Assembly: GCF_009177095.1 (NCBI RefSeq)
Contig: NZ_AP021861.1
Span: 5,066,501 to 5,130,500 of the forward strand
Reading direction: 5' to 3'
Length of the DNA: 64,000 bases
From: Lacipirellula parvula
GTDB taxonomy: Bacteria; Planctomycetota; Planctomycetia; Pirellulales; Lacipirellulaceae
The translations under genes and the position numbers were made by a program. The notes below the pieces were generated by a model. The model made no database searches. It had not been told where the DNA came from and saw nothing but the letters and a program-made list of their open reading frames with translations. Within the stretch, counting starts at the first letter, position 1; each line of letters starts with the position of its first letter. This document shows, piece after piece, positions 45,901-60,900 of this stretch.

Positions 45901-48900
45901 TTTCAGTCGGCCGCCAAGCGGGCCGTCTCGCCGGCGAAGCATGCGTGCGCCGTCTGCGGGCTCTCCAGCGCCGAATCGCCGCGGACGTTGTTCCGCTACT
46001 GCTCGAAGTGCTCGGGCCAGCGCTGCTATTGCCCCGATCACATCCGCGACCACGAGCACGTGGTCGACAAAGAACCGGTGGTGTGATTGCAGCCGCCCGC
46101 TCTACACAAATGTTGTGGCTCCCTCCCCCTTGAGGGGAGGGGACCGAAGGGTTTATGATCGTGAGGAGCGACATGCGCTAGAAGCTGCTACGGCCCAGCG
46201 CCGAGCGCCGCAGCCCGCCTACGTTCGGCTCGACGGCGTCGATTCGCAGCGTGTTGTCGCCCCACAGGAGCGTTCCGCCGACAGCCCGGTCAAGCGTTGC
46301 CTGCACGTCGCCGAGGCGTTCGTCGATCGAGTCGAGTCGCACGTCGACCTTGCGGCCGCGACGCCACAATCGCACGGCCAGCGATGCCAAGCCGCACGTG
46401 AGCAGCCCTTCGCCCGCGAGCGTCGCCGGCAGGCCCCAGCGGGCGGCGAACGCATCGCCCGAGAGGTTCGCCAGCGCGAGTAGCCCCACGCCTGCGAAGA
46501 AGGCGAGCGAGCCAAGCGTGAGCAGCAGCGTCACGCCCCAAGCCGACTTCGGCTTGCAGTACGCGCCGTCTGTCGCCGCAGGTTGGTGCGAAGCAACACG
46601 AAGCGTCGGCGGCATGGCGAACGACTGCTCGCCGTAGTTTGAATCGAGCGGCGCCGGCTCCCGCAGCAGCGGCGAGCCGTGCGAAAAATCGCTCCGCAGC
46701 GTCGGCCGCAACATCCGTTCGAGCCGCCGCAGTTCGTCGTCGCCGCCGGCCAGCTTGGGCCGCGATAGCGAAGCCCGTTCGCTTGCCGCCCGGTCGAACT
46801 CCTCGAGCGCGACGCCGCAATCAGCGACGTCCGCCAGCTTCAGCGTCGGCGGCGCACCACCCGGCAACGCCACGAATTCCCGCCGGCAGCGCGAGCACGC
46901 CGCTGGACCACTCGCCTCGCGAGCGGCAGCAACGTCTTGCTGGCAATGGCGGCACCACATGGCGGTCACACGAGGAGGAAACGAGTGCAAGCACCGCGCA
47001 AGCCGCGCGGCATCCTCCCCTGCTATCGGGTGGGCGGAGTGTGAAGCTGTAACGATTCCGTGAACTTTCCGCCCAAAGATGTCTCACGCAAAGGCGCGAA
47101 GGCGCAAAGAAGAAAATGCAAATAAGGAACTACCTGTCCCCCGCATTTCCTTTGCGCCTTCGCGCCTTTGCGTGAGATCTTCTTAAGGAGCCTCGTCAAA
47201 CTTCTCCACCGGCTCGCTCACGCGCACCCAGTCGCCCCGTAGCCAGTCGACGATCAGCCCGAGCGACTTGTCGTCCAGCTGGTTCAGCTGCGGGTTGTCG
47301 TGCGGCCCGAACGCCGGCATGCGGTCATTGTTGTCGCCGTAGAAACGTTCGCCCGCCGGGTTCCGCACGAACGCCAGCAGCCACTCCCGCGACATGTAGC
47401 CGGTGAGGTCGGGCGCCAAACCGAGGTCGCCCTCGTCGTGGAACTTGTGGCAATCAGTGCAGCTCATGCCGCCCTCGAGCATGTCGGCAAGTCCGCCGGT
47501 CATCAACTCGCGGCCTTCGGCGATGCGGTTTTGCCGCTCCTGATTCGTCTTCGGCGCCGTCGGCAGCGCCGCCTCGGCTTCCAGCGTCTCGGCAATTTTG
47601 GCGAATGCCTCTTTCGCCTTCGCCCGCTGCTCGTCGTCGACGTCGGGTCCGACCGCTTCCATGACGTACGTCACCATGTCGCCGTCGACGAACGGCGAAC
47701 CTGGGTATCCGAAATAGTGCTTGCTGACGATCTTCTCGGCATTGAGAATCCCCAGCGCCCATGCTTCGCTGCCGACGCCAAACAAATTCGGCGCCGTCGG
47801 CTCGGCGTTGACGATCGCGTGCGGTTGCTCTTCAACGGGCTTGGTCGGATCGACGTAGTTGTGGCAGCTCGCACAGTTTTGCGCGAACAGCTTCGGCCCT
47901 TGCAACAGCGGATCGTCGTACATGAGCGACAGCGCCCCCGCCGGCGGAATCCGCATCGGCGACTCGGCCAGCTCGATCACCCGCTCCGCTTCGCGATGGG
48001 CTTCTTCCTTCGCGTTGAGGAATCGCTCCGACGCTTCGTAGCGCGCCTCTTGCACTGGATCGCCCGCTTTGAGGATCTCTTCCTTCGAATTCCACGCGGC
48101 GAAGTAATCTTCGTGAATCGCCTGCGCCGTCAGCGCCGCGGCGCCGCCGAGCAGCACACAGAGCATCGCGATGTTGATGAGATGCCCGGTGCGCGTCCGC
48201 CCGATCCACGGCATCAGGAACAGCACCGTCATGATCAGCCCGGGGATGATGAACGCCCCCCAAACTTCGAGCTCGCCTGGGAACCACTTCAAAAACTGGA
48301 ACAGGAACAGGAAGTACCACTCGGGCCGCGCGGCGTCGTAGGGGTTCGCCGGATCGGCCGGCGCCGTGAGTTCCGCTCCGCCGAAGTAGATCGTCAGCAG
48401 CAGCACCACCGTCAGCACGGCGAGCGCCGCGATGCTGTCCTTCAGCACCTGATCGGGCCAGAACATCGCATCCTTGGCCGGATCGGGCTTCCGCGCGTGG
48501 AGCCCATGCCGCCGGAAGAGCGCGATGTGCAGCACCAGGAACGCCATCAGCGCCCCCGGCAACACGCCCGCGTGCAATGCGAAGAACCGCGTCAGCGTTT
48601 GATGCCCATACTCGCTGCCGCCAATGGCAAGCTTCTTCACCTCCGGTCCCACGGCCGGCGTCTGGCTGGCGAGATTGGTGCCGACGCTCGTCGCCCAGTA
48701 GCCCTTCTGATCCCACGGCAACAAGTAGCCGGTGAGCGCGAGCCCCAGCACGATCAACATTAGCACGAGACCGAGAATAAAGTTCAGCTCGCGCGGCGCG
48801 CGGTAGGCCCCGTCCCACACCACTTGCAGGAAGTGAATCGCCAGCAGCACCACCATCGCCTGAGCCATAAAGTGGTGAATGCCGCGCAGCAGCCAACCGC

Positions 48901-51900
48901 CGTTCATCTCGTACTGGATGTAGAAGACGCTTTCCCAAGCCGTTTGCGTGCTCGGGCTGTACGCCATCCACAGGAAGATGCCGGTGATGAGCTGCGTCAT
49001 GAACGCCATCACGAGCGTGCTACCCCAGACGTAGCGCCACCGCGCGCCGCCGGGGATCGGCTCGTAGAGCGATTCGTGGATCAGCTTCCGCACGCCGGCC
49101 CGATCGTCGAGCCAGTCGCCAACGCTTCGAAAGAGCTTCATCATGCCGTCGGAATCTTTTCCTTGTGGCCGGTCTGGAAGTCGATGAACTCGACCCACAC
49201 CTCAGCGATTGAATTGCCGTCGCCGGTCTTCGCCTGACGAATCGACACCGGAAGCGTATCCATCCCGCGCGGCGCCACCTCGGCGTCGCCGTTCACCCGC
49301 GAACCGTCGAGGTTGAACGCGCTCGTGTGGCACGGGCATTGAAAAACCTTCGACCCCGGCGTGTAGCCGATGAAGCAGCCCGCATGAGGACACTTCGCCG
49401 TGAACGCCGTCGGCTTCTCCTTACCAGGTTTGCGAACGAGGTACACCGCGCCGACGCGCTGCGCCGGATAGCGCGTCCACGCATCTTCGCGATCGGCCAC
49501 CACGGGGAAGTAGCGCGGCATGCCGTCGTCGGGCACTTGGTCGAGCAACGCGATTCGCACCTCGGGCGACTTGCTCTTACGAAACAGCGGCGTCAGAAAC
49601 GCCGCGATGCCGACGCCAATCGGCGTCAGCACGGCAATGCTGCCGGTGACGACGGCCGCAGTGATCGCGAAGAACGATCGGCGATTGTCCGATTCCCTGC
49701 CGGGAATTTTGACCAGTGACGGCGGAGGTTGGTCGGGAGTGTTCGACATAGGCGAAGTGAGTTCGGAAAAGTTGAAGCCCGCTGGAAGGCGGGCGCTCGA
49801 TACGCATTTAGCGGCAGCGCCGCGACATGATGTAGCCGGGGGCGTAAGCCCCCGGTTCGACGATCCAGATTAAACAAGAGCCCCAACGGGGCGGCACAAT
49901 TCCCACGCTATCGCAACGACTCTGTCGCCCCTCCGGGGCTACGACGCGCGCTGCACACTCAATCCGGGGGCTCACGCCCCCCGGCTACAACATTCCGCCC
50001 CTCCGGGGCTCGCTCCGTAAAAATTCAATCGCCCCGTCACTGACAACTGACAACTGACAACTGACAACTGACAAAAACCAACACCCCATCCCGCAAAAAA
50101 CTTACGCTAATTCTGCGGACTTTGTTCCAATCCATTCCGTAACGCGGCCAATACCGCCTGCTGCGCGTCGGCCATCGCGCCGGGAAAGCTGATCCCTGCC
50201 GCCGCTTTGTGCCCGCCGCCGCCGAACTGAGCCGCGAGTTGATTGACGTCGAACCCGCTGCGGCTCCGCAAACTCACCTTCGTCAGCGTCGGCTCAAGTT
50301 CAACGAACAATACCGCGATTTCGACGCCCTTCACCGTGAGGAGCATGTTAATCACATCTTCGGTGTCAGTCTTCTGGGCGCCCGTCTCACGGAAGTCGGC
50401 GGCCGAAACTTGCGTCCACATCATTCGCCCATCGCACTCGGGCGTGACCTGCTCGAGAATTCGCCCGCGCAGGTGGAGCCGCGGCAGGCTGTGCTGCTCG
50501 TAAAGCACCGCGAACGTCTTCGCCGGGCTCGCTCCCGCCGCCGTCAGCTTGGCGAGCGCCGCGAACGTATCGGCCGTCACCGATGGGAACCTGAACCAAC
50601 CAGTGTCGGTCGCGATCGCGGCGAACAGTGGCGCCGCAATCTCTGGCGTGATCGGCACGCCGAGTTCTTTCGCCAGCTGCAGAATGAGCCGCCCCGTTGC
50701 TTCGGCGGTGCTGTCCTTGAACACGATGGCGCCGAGGTCGTCTTCGCTCGCATGATGATCGATGACCGCCTTCACGCCCTTAAAGCTCCGCAGTACTTCG
50801 GCCATGCCGCCGAGCTGCCCCCAGGCGCTCGTGTCGACGACGATCATCACCTCAAACGCCCGCATCGCTTCGAGCGGCGCCGACGCGCCGATCACCGCCA
50901 CGCGGCCGTACGGATCCATGAACGCGATGTGCTCCGGCACAGCATCCGAATTGACGATCGCCACCTGCTTGCCGAGCGTTTCCAAAATGAGCGCAAGAGC
51001 CATCTCGCTGCCAACCGCATCGCAATCGGCGCGCTGATGGCTCGTCAGCAAGAATCGCTCATGCGATTGAATAATCTCCACCAGCGGCTGCCAATCGATT
51101 TTCATATCTGTTTATTTGCCTTGCTGGTGAAATTATTGATTGCGATTTAACCACGAAACACACGAAAGAAGAGAAGCGGCAACGATGCTTTCTTAGCGAC
51201 CCTTCGTGGCCGTCGTGTCTTAGTGGTTCAAATCCTTCTTTTTCGTTCTTTTCGACTGTTTCGTGGTTAAAAACTCTACCCTGCAATCTCGCGCGCCCGC
51301 GACACGTCCTCGCGCAGTTGGGCGATCAATTCTTCCTTCGAACCAAACGCCCGCACGTCTCTCAGTTTACTTAGAAACTCGACCTCCAGCGGCTCGCCAT
51401 ACAGCGACTCCTCGCGGTCGATTAAATGGACTTCGACCTTGTGCGCCTGCTCGCCGAACGTCGGATTGGGCCCAATGTTGATCGCCGCGCCGACCAACTT
51501 GCCGCCTAGCGGCACTCGGCCTGCATAGACGCCCACCGCTGGCAACAGCGTGTCGATCGCTTCCAGATTCGCGGTCGGGAAGCCGATATGGCTTCCCCGC
51601 CCTGCCCCGTGCGTCACCATCCCGCGGATTCGGTATGGCTCCGTGAGCATCGTCGCCGCGGCGGCGACCTCGCCCGCGCCAATCAATCGGCGGATCAGCG
51701 AACTCGAAACAAGTTGCCCGTCGAGTTCGACCGGTCGCACGATATCAAGCGTCATTCCGGCCTGGTCGGTCATTTGGCCGAGGCGTTCGATCGTCCCCTC
51801 GCGATTGTGGCCAAAGTAGAAATTCGGCCCCTCGACCATCGCCCGCGCCCCAACGGCGTCGACGACGATCTGGTCGAAAAACTGCTGAGCCGTGAGCTGC

Positions 51901-54900
51901 AGCAGCCGTTGGTCTGTGGGGTAGGCGACGACCCAGTCGACGCCTATCTCCTTCAGCAGCTGGGCTTTGCGCTCCGTCCAAGTAAGCGGCGGCGGCGATT
52001 CGCTCGGTCGCAGCAACCGTACCGGATGGGGGTCAAACGTGAAGACAATCGCGGGGCCGCCGACCTCGCGGGCCCGTTCGAGCAGCCGCTCGGCGATCCG
52101 CCGGTGCCCCAGGTGAACGCCGTCAAAATTTCCGATCGCCATCGCCCCCCCGCGAGCGGCGGCGGGCAGTTGCTCAAGATGGCGAATAATCGGCACGCGG
52201 CAAAATCGGCGGGGATTCGTGGGCAGGAGGCGGCAAGCGCTGTAGCAAGCTAGCGATTATCGAATTGCCCCCCCGCGCGGTCAACGACAGCTCCAAGCAG
52301 CCCCCAAACGCGGTGCCCTACAGCCTCCCGGCCATTTAGCCGCGTGGCGCAGCCTGCGTGCCACCCAGAAAACTCCACTTCGCGACTTGCTTTCGGCCAC
52401 CCAATCCGCCACAATGAACAGGCGTTCACGCAACCAACGAGTTAACAAGCTTCAAACGGTCAAAAAGACGCTAGCACAGGCTCATGTCGCCTCAAAAAGC
52501 GACATTTAGCGGCCACGTAAAATCGCAAGCATTTACCATCAAACAACTTATGAAAAATCGTTAATGTCGCCTAAAATCGCATTCCTGCCGCAGGAGCGAC
52601 GCGACATCAATGTTGTGCTCCTCCCTGCCCTCTAGCCGTCAGAACCGAATCCCAGAAAAAATCCGCGAGTGCCGGCCGCTCGCCAGCCGACTTTCTCTCC
52701 CGTCGGGCAATCGCCGCAAGGCGTTGCCACGACCTACATTTCAGACTCGCGAGACGCCGCCTTGACGCTTCCGCCCTTGCTGCGCCACAATGCGTAGCTT
52801 GGCCGGGTTGGCCTGACGGCGACTATCGTCTGTCTCTCCGGCTCTCGCCACGCCAGCGTAGCTTCAATTGGCAGAGCACCGCATTCGTAATGCGGGGGTT
52901 GTCGGTTCGACTCCGACCGCTGGCTCTTCCCGTAGGTCAGGCTTCCGAGCCTGACCGGTGCGTAGATCGGGTTGCCGCCCTACGCACCGTCCGGAGCGGA
53001 GATCCGTCGGGCAAGCATGCCTGACTTACACGGAGAGAGATTCGAAGATGTCGCCAGTTTTGGAATTCGACCTGCGTCAAACTGTCATTTCCAACAGCAC
53101 GTTCGGACCGAACGAGATCAAGCAGATCTCGCAGGCCATCTCGAGCGACTACAACAACTTCCGCACTCTGCGCGATGCGACCAACGAACTGGCTCAGCAG
53201 AGCGGCCGCACCCCTGCCGCCTCCGCCCGCCTGGGCGTCTGCCAGTTCCTGATCGGTCGCTACACCGACGCGATCCAAACGCTCACCAGCGCCGACGGCG
53301 GCGCGCTGACGCACTTCTACCTGGGCAAGGCCTACCTCGCCCTCGACAAGTACGCCGACGCCCTGAAGGCCTACGAATCGGCCGAGCGAGCCGGCTACAA
53401 CAAAGACGACGTCAACCTCGCCAAGGCCGAGGCGATGCGCTACAACGGCGACCCCGCCGGCGCCTTGAAGGTTCTCGACGGCCTCTCGGGCGCCGTGGAG
53501 CAAACCGCCGAATACCTTTACCAGCGCTCGGCTGCCGTGGCTGCCATGGGCGACAACCGCGGTGAAGTGATCGCCCTGCTCGAACGGGCTATCGACTCCG
53601 ACTCGACCCATCCCGGCGTCTTGTTCGGCCTGGCCCTTGAGAACGATCGCCACGGCAACGACGACTACGCTCGCCAGCTCTACGAGCGGGCTGCCAAGCA
53701 GTTCCCGACCAACGTCGGCACCCTGCTCAACCTCGGCCTGCTGTACGAAGACATCGAACACTTCGAACGGGCCAAGCAGTGCTACCTGCGGATCCTCGAC
53801 ATTTTCCCCGGCCACGAACGGGCTCGGCTCTACTTCAAGGACGCCGACGCCTCGCGTGACATGTACTACGACGAGGAAGCTCGCCGTCGTCAGGATCGCC
53901 TGTCGCAAATCCTCAGCGTGCCGGTCACCGACTTCGAACTCTCCGTTCGCAGCCGCAACTGCCTGCAGAAGATGGGGATCATGACCCTCGGCGATCTCAC
54001 CGAGACGACCGAGCAAGAGCTCCTTTCCAGCAAGAACTTCGGCGAAACCTCGCTCGTCGAGATTCGCGAAATGCTCTCGTCGAAGGGCCTCGAACTCGGC
54101 CAGTTCGCTTCGACGAAGTGGCAGGAAGAGCCGGTCTACGAAGCCAATCCGATGAGCGACGACGAACGGGCCCTGCTCGATCGCCCTATCGCCGATCTCA
54201 ACCTGTCGGTTCGTGCTCGCAAATGCATGGTCCGCTTGGGCCTCACGACGATCGGCGAACTCGTTCGCCGCACCGGCGACGATCTGCTGGAGTGCAAGAA
54301 CTTCGGCGTCACCAGCCTCAACGAAGTTCGCGAGAAGCTCACCGCGAACAGCTTGAAGCTCCGTGGCGACTGATCTCGCCGCGACGCGACAATTTTAAAA
54401 CCAACGCTTAGCCCCCGGCTCTTCAAGCCGGGGGTTATTCATTTCATGACCAATTCATCGCCATTTCGCTACGAACTGCTGCACGCCGACGCCCAGACGT
54501 CGGCGCGGCTCGGCCGGCTGCACACCCCGCGTGGAACGGTCGAGCTGCCGACGTTTATGCCAGTCGGCACGCTCGGCACAGTGAAAGGCGTCGACATCCA
54601 CCGCGTCCGCGAGACCGGCGCTCAGATCATCCTGGCGAACACCTACCACCTCGCCCTCCGCCCGGGCGAGGAAACCGTCGCAGCGCTCGGCGACCTTCAC
54701 GCCTTCACCGGCTGGCAGGGGCCGATCCTCACCGACAGCGGCGGGTTCCAAGTCTTCAGCCTCGCTGATCGAATCAAGCTGAGCGAAGAGGGAGTCGAAT
54801 TCCGCTCGCACATCGACGGCTCGAAGATCCAGCTCTCGCCAGAGCGTTCGATTGCCATCCAGGAAGCGCTCGGCGCCGACTTCATCATGGCGTTCGACCA

Positions 54901-57900
54901 TGTGGTGGCCCTGCCGAACGAGGCGTCGGTGGTCGAAGAGGCGACCTGGCGGAGCGTCCGCTGGGCCGAGCGGTGCCAGAAGGCCGCCCAACGCAGCGAC
55001 CAAATGCTACTGGCGATCGTTCAAGGGGGTCTCGATCCGGGCCTCCGCCGCCGGTGCGCCCAGGAGTTGGTGGCGATGGACTTCCAGGGCTACGCCGTCG
55101 GCGGCCTGAGCGTCGGCGAGCCGCCGGCCGAGATGTACGCCGCCCTCGACGTAGTCGTCCCCGAGCTGCCCGTCGACCGCCCGAGGTACCTGATGGGGGT
55201 CGGCCGGCCGCAGGATCTTATCGAGGGGGTCGCCCGCGGGATCGACATGTTCGACTGCGTGATGCCGACCCGCAACGGCCGGAACGCCCTCGTTTTCACC
55301 GATCGCGGCCCCGTGCGGCTGCGGAACGCCTCCCACGAACGCGACCGCCAGCCGATCGAAGCCGACTGCCCCTGCCCTGCCTGCCAACATAGTCGAGGAT
55401 ACATCCGCCATCTGTTCCAGGCGGGCGAAATGCTCGGGCCGATCTTGGCCTCGATCCACAACCTCGCGTACTACCAACGGCTGATGACCCGCGCCCGGGA
55501 GGCGATCGCAGCGGACTCGTTTGCCCCCTTCCGGGAGGAGCGGATGAGGGGCTGGAATGAGGCGACTTGACGCCCTTGTTCGTTGCGCCGCCAAGACTTA
55601 TGATGGCTCGCTTGCAGGCTGGCCAGCAGGGTCGCTAGGCGCTTCGCGGCGATCTCGGCCAATCCGCCGGCGGCGGTTTTCTACGGCGCAAGTCATCTTG
55701 ATGTCTAGGGTTCCGCGGCCATCAGCGGCTGCGCCTGCCTCCGTCTTCTTTTGCGGCCCCGGCCGCGCGCGGCGAATTGGGTGCAAGTGATGGAATTTAC
55801 GTCGTGGGGATTACTCGCACAGGCTGAAACGGCTGAAACAGCCGCCACGGCTGAGGCGCCGAAAGCGGCCGCTGATGGCACCGCTGCGGAGCAGCCAGGC
55901 TCGCCGTTTGGCAGCTTGCTCGTCCCTCTGTCGCTGATCATGGTGCTGTTCTACTTCGTGATTCTGCGTCCGCAGAAGGCGAAGGATCAACAGTTCAAGT
56001 CGCTGCTCGACAGCCTGAAAGAAACAGATCGCGTGGTGACCATCGGCGGCATCCACGGGGTCGTCACCAACGTCCAACGCAATCCCGACGGCGCGATCGT
56101 GACGATTCGCGTCGATGAGTCGACCGGCGCCAAGATTCGCGTCGGCGCCTCGGCGATCGCCCGCGTCCTGACGGACGAAGAGAAGTCAGCCTAGTCTCGC
56201 GAGAGCAATGTGCCGGGTCTGCGGACTCGCCTCCTAACAACACAAATCATCACAACTCAACGCATGCGTCGCCTGCCCGGCAAGGTTGCCCGCCCGGCGA
56301 ACGTCACCTGAGCAAGTCATAGACAGGTTTTAGGCCATGGAATTCGAGTCCCTCGTCCGTCGCTCGTCACCAGCCATGAAGGCGTTTCGCGGGCTGCTCG
56401 CCGCGGCAGTCGTTCTCTCATCGACGTGGCTCGCCTCGCCCTGCTTCGCGCAAGCGGCCCCCAGCGGCACGCCGGCGACGGCCGCAGCCCCTGCCGACGC
56501 CCCCGTCGAAGGCGGCGTCAGCATGATCGCCCTGCGGAACATCGGGATCATCATCGCGCTGTTCGTCGTGCCGATCATCATCGGCAACATGCTGGCCAAG
56601 TCGCTGCGCATGCCCGACTACGCCTGGAAGTTTGCGGTGGCAATCGGCGTGCTGGCCGCGGCGGGCGTCGTCGTCGCGCTCGGTGAAATCAAGCTCGGTC
56701 CCGACTTGAGCGGCGGTATCACGCTGATTTACGAAGTCGAGAAGCGCGAAGGAGCTGCCGCAGAGCCAGCGGCGAAGACCGACGACGCTGCTGCAGAAGA
56801 CGAGAAGGACGTCGCCGTCGACGACACCGAACGCGACGACGCGGAACTCGAAGCCGAAGGCGCCGAGGAAGTCGCTGAAGAAAAGCAGGCCGCCACGGGC
56901 GGGCAAACCTACGGCAACGTGAGCCGTAGCGACACGATGGCCGCGCTAATCAAGGCGCTCATCGAGCGCGTCGATCCCGCCGGTACGAAGGAAGTCTCGA
57001 TCAAGCGGTTCGGCGACGACCAAATCGAAATCATCATTCCGAAGGCCGAGAAGGCCGAGCTCGAAGCGATCGAACGCCGCATCTACACGGCGGGCGTGCT
57101 CGAGTTCCGCATCACCGCCTCGCGGCAGTTCGATCAGCACCGGGCGATCATCGATCTCGCCGAGCGTATGCCGGCGAACCAAAACATCGTCCGCGTCGAC
57201 GGCAAGGAAGTCGCCCGCTGGGTGGAGTTCGACGAGAAGCAGTTCGGGACGCCAGAACAAGCCGGTCGCGCGCTGGTCGTACGGACGAACTCGAAGACGC
57301 CGCAGGCCCTCATCATGACGAACGACGGCTGGGACGTCACGGGCGAGTACCTCCGCAACGCCGCGGGCGACATCGATCAGTCGGGCCGTCCGGCGGTTTC
57401 GTTCACCTTCAACAGCCAAGGGGCTCGTCGGTTCGAGCGTCTCACCCGTGCCCATCAGCCGGCGCCGTCGGGAGCCAAGTACCAACTCGGCATCTTGCTC
57501 GACAGCCGTCTGCTCTCGGCTCCTAACCTGAACGCCGTCATTTCCGACCGCGGCATCATCGAAGGGCTCGACGACCAGGGCGAAGTCGACTTCCTGGTTG
57601 GCATTCTCAATGCCGGCAGCTTGCCCGCCGCGCTCAACAAGGTGCCGATCAGCCGCGCGCAAATCAGCCCGACGCTCGGCCAGCTGACGATCGAGAAGGG
57701 CAAGAATTCGCTGCTCATCTCGCTCGTGCTCGTCGCGATCTTCATGGTCATTTACTACAAGAAGGCGGGCTTCATTTCGTGGCTCGGCCTGGCGGCGAAC
57801 ATGCTACTGATCCTCGGCAGCATGGTGCTCATCAAAGCGGCCTTCACCTTGCCCGGTCTCGCCGGCTTGGTGCTTACCGTCGGTATGTCGCTCGACGCGA

Positions 57901-60900
57901 ACGTGCTCATTTACGAACGCATCCGCGACGAGCTCAAGAAGGGGACGGCGCTGCGGATGGCGATTCGCAACGGCTTCGACCGGGCGAGCATCACGATCAT
58001 CGACTCGAACGTGACGAACCTGATCACCGGCGTCGTCATCTACAAGATCGCCCCCGACAGTGTGAAGGGCTTCGGCGTCACGCTCGTCCTCGGCATCGTG
58101 ATGAGCGTGTTCACGGCGGTGTTCCTCACCCGCATCGTGTTCGACGTCGCCGAACGCCGCGGCTGGCTCAAGAACATGAGCATGCGGGAATTCATCGGCG
58201 AAACGAATTTCGACTTCGTCGGCTGGCGCCTGCCGAGCATCATCGCCTCGCTGGTGGTCATCGGCATCGGCCTGTTCGCCGTCGCCAAGCGCGGGCAAGA
58301 CTTGTTCGACATCGACTTCACCGGCGGCAGTTCGGTGACGATCGTGTTCGAAGACGACAAGCCGACGCCTTACGCCGAAGTCTATGAAACGTTGCAAACG
58401 ACCCCGCTCGGCGAAGAGAACCTCTCGCTCGTCGAGATGGGCGACGACGACACACGCTACACCGTGACGACGATCAACGACGACGTCGTCGAGGTCGAGA
58501 ACATTCTGAAGGACGCGTTCGGCGACAAGCTGAAGAAGTACCAAGTCAACGTCGAAGAGGTGAAGGAATTCGCCCCGGGCGAGCAGACCTCGCTGCTGCC
58601 GGCCGTGAAACCGCTCGACCTGGTGCGCGGCCTCAAGTTCGCTTCCCCGCTGTCGTACGTCACGCTGCTTCAACCGGCGGAGACCGAAGAAGCGACGCCG
58701 CCCGCCGAAAATGAATCCGTGACCGCCGCGCCGGAAGGCGAAGCTGCGGAAGAGGCCAAGCCGGCCGAGGAAGCCGCTCCAGCGGCGGAAACTCCCGCCG
58801 CGGAACCGGCTGCTGAACCAGCCGCCGAAACGCCGGCGCCCGCCACGGAAACGCCGGCAGCGACGACGACTCCCGCAACGCCTGCAGCACCCGCTGCCGC
58901 CGACGTGGAAGCCAATCCCTTTGCCGGCGGCGCCACCGCCAAGCTGAAGTTCGCCGCCGATAAGGATGGCGACGCCTCTGGCGTGAGCCACGACACGCTT
59001 GATCAGATGATCGGCGACGCCTTAAAGAAAGCAGGCAAAGGCGAAGTCGTCTACGAGATTACCAACGAGGACTATCGCGAGGGCAGCAACCGCGCGATGG
59101 AAGAGTGGCAAGTCTCCATCGCCTTGCCGCCGGCGGAAGCGAAGGCGATCTTCGATCAGATCGCGGCTGAAACCAACGCGAAGCCGATCTTCCCGCTCTC
59201 CAGCAAGATCGGCGGCCGCGTCGCCGGTCAGATGGCCACCTCCGCGGCCGCGGCGATGATCCTCTGCCTCGTCGGCATCATCGCCTACGTTTGGTTCCGG
59301 TTCCACGGCGTGATCTACGGCATCGCCGCGGTGATCGCGCTCATCCACGACGTGCTCGTCACGCTCGGCTTCGTCGCCTTGTCGGCGTACTTCGTCAACG
59401 GCGCCGAGGGCGTGGCGTCGCTGTTCCTGGTCGACAAGTTCCAGATCAACCTGGTGCTCGTCGCCGCGTTCCTGACGATCATTGGCTACTCGCTCAACGA
59501 TACGATCGTTATTTTCGACCGGATCCGCGAAGTGAAGGGGAAGAGCCCGCGACTGACGAAGGAGATTATCAATCTCTCGGTCAACCAAACGTTGGCGCGG
59601 ACGATTCTGACCTCGTTCACCACCCTGACGAGCGTCGTCGTGCTGTACATCTTCGGCGGCGACGGCATTCACGCCTTCGCCTTCGCGTTGCTCGTCGGCT
59701 TCATCGCCGGCTGCTACAGCACGATCTTCATCGCCAACCCGGTGCTGCTGTGGCTGGCCGAGCGGTTCGAAAGCGGCCCGGCGCCGAGCACCACGGCGAA
59801 GAGCTAAAGCGTCTCCTAGCCCCGGGCTTCGCCCGGGGGTGACGCAGCGGACCGCAACGCTTAGCGTGATGGAAGCTCACCCCCGGGCGGAGCCCGGGGC
59901 TAGAAGCGCAGATGCAATGACGTTCCGAGCGGGAGCGTTAGGCTTTGCCTAGCCGGCGTCATCCGACGTTGGATCGCGCGGAGCTGGCCCATTTGGCCAT
60001 CCGCGACTGATTGTCGCTAGCATGCAACGCCGATGGGAATCTTAGAGGGGAACTAGCCGGCACTGCCGGGCGGTTCGTCGTCTACCCTCTCTCCCTGAGG
60101 CGGCTCGCTGTGGTCCCGCGCACACCCAAACTGATCGCGGCCTGCGCTGTTCTTGGCGTGGGCGTTTGCCTTGCTTGGCCCTGGCGGCGCGATCGACCGA
60201 CGAACGTCGTTCCAGCAGCATCGCCGGCAACCGTCGCTCCGAATACGACCGCTGCGCCGGCGAAGGATCTGATGGCCGCGTCGCCCGCCGTTGCAGCGCC
60301 GACTCCGCTGGCTGAACAAGCCGCGCCGCCGGAGCAGAATCCCTTCGCCGCGGTGAGCCTGCAGGCGCCACAGCCCTACACGACGGCCAAGCCGCCGGTT
60401 GCCGACGGCGTCGCTCCCCTGCCCTTTGCGCTCGCGCCGCTACCCGAGATGGAAACGGCTGCGGCGACGCAAACGCACGTCGTCCACGCGGGGGATTCGC
60501 TCGAAAGCTTGGCCAAACGCTACCTCGGCGACGAGGCCCGGGCGCTCGAGCTGTTCGATCTCAACCGCGAGGTGCTGGAGAATCCCCACCTGCTGCCGAT
60601 CGGGGCGGAGTTGGCGATTCCGGCTAATGCTGAGGCCGCGGCGACGGCTCAGGCCCACTAGAGCGCGTCGCGTTCGTCCGGCATTCCTAGCCCCGGGCTC
60701 CGCCCGGGGGTCGGTTTCCCTCGCGCCGAGCGTTGCCGTACGCCGCGTCACCCCCGGGCGGAGCCCAGGGCTACAGGCTCTCGCTAGTGCTTACGCACCG
60801 AGTAGGGGAACGACTTACTCCCCAATCGCGATTCCAGGAAGCTGACGATCTTTTGGCCGATGCCGAAAGCATCGCTGGTGAGGAGCTTCGTTCCCTGCAG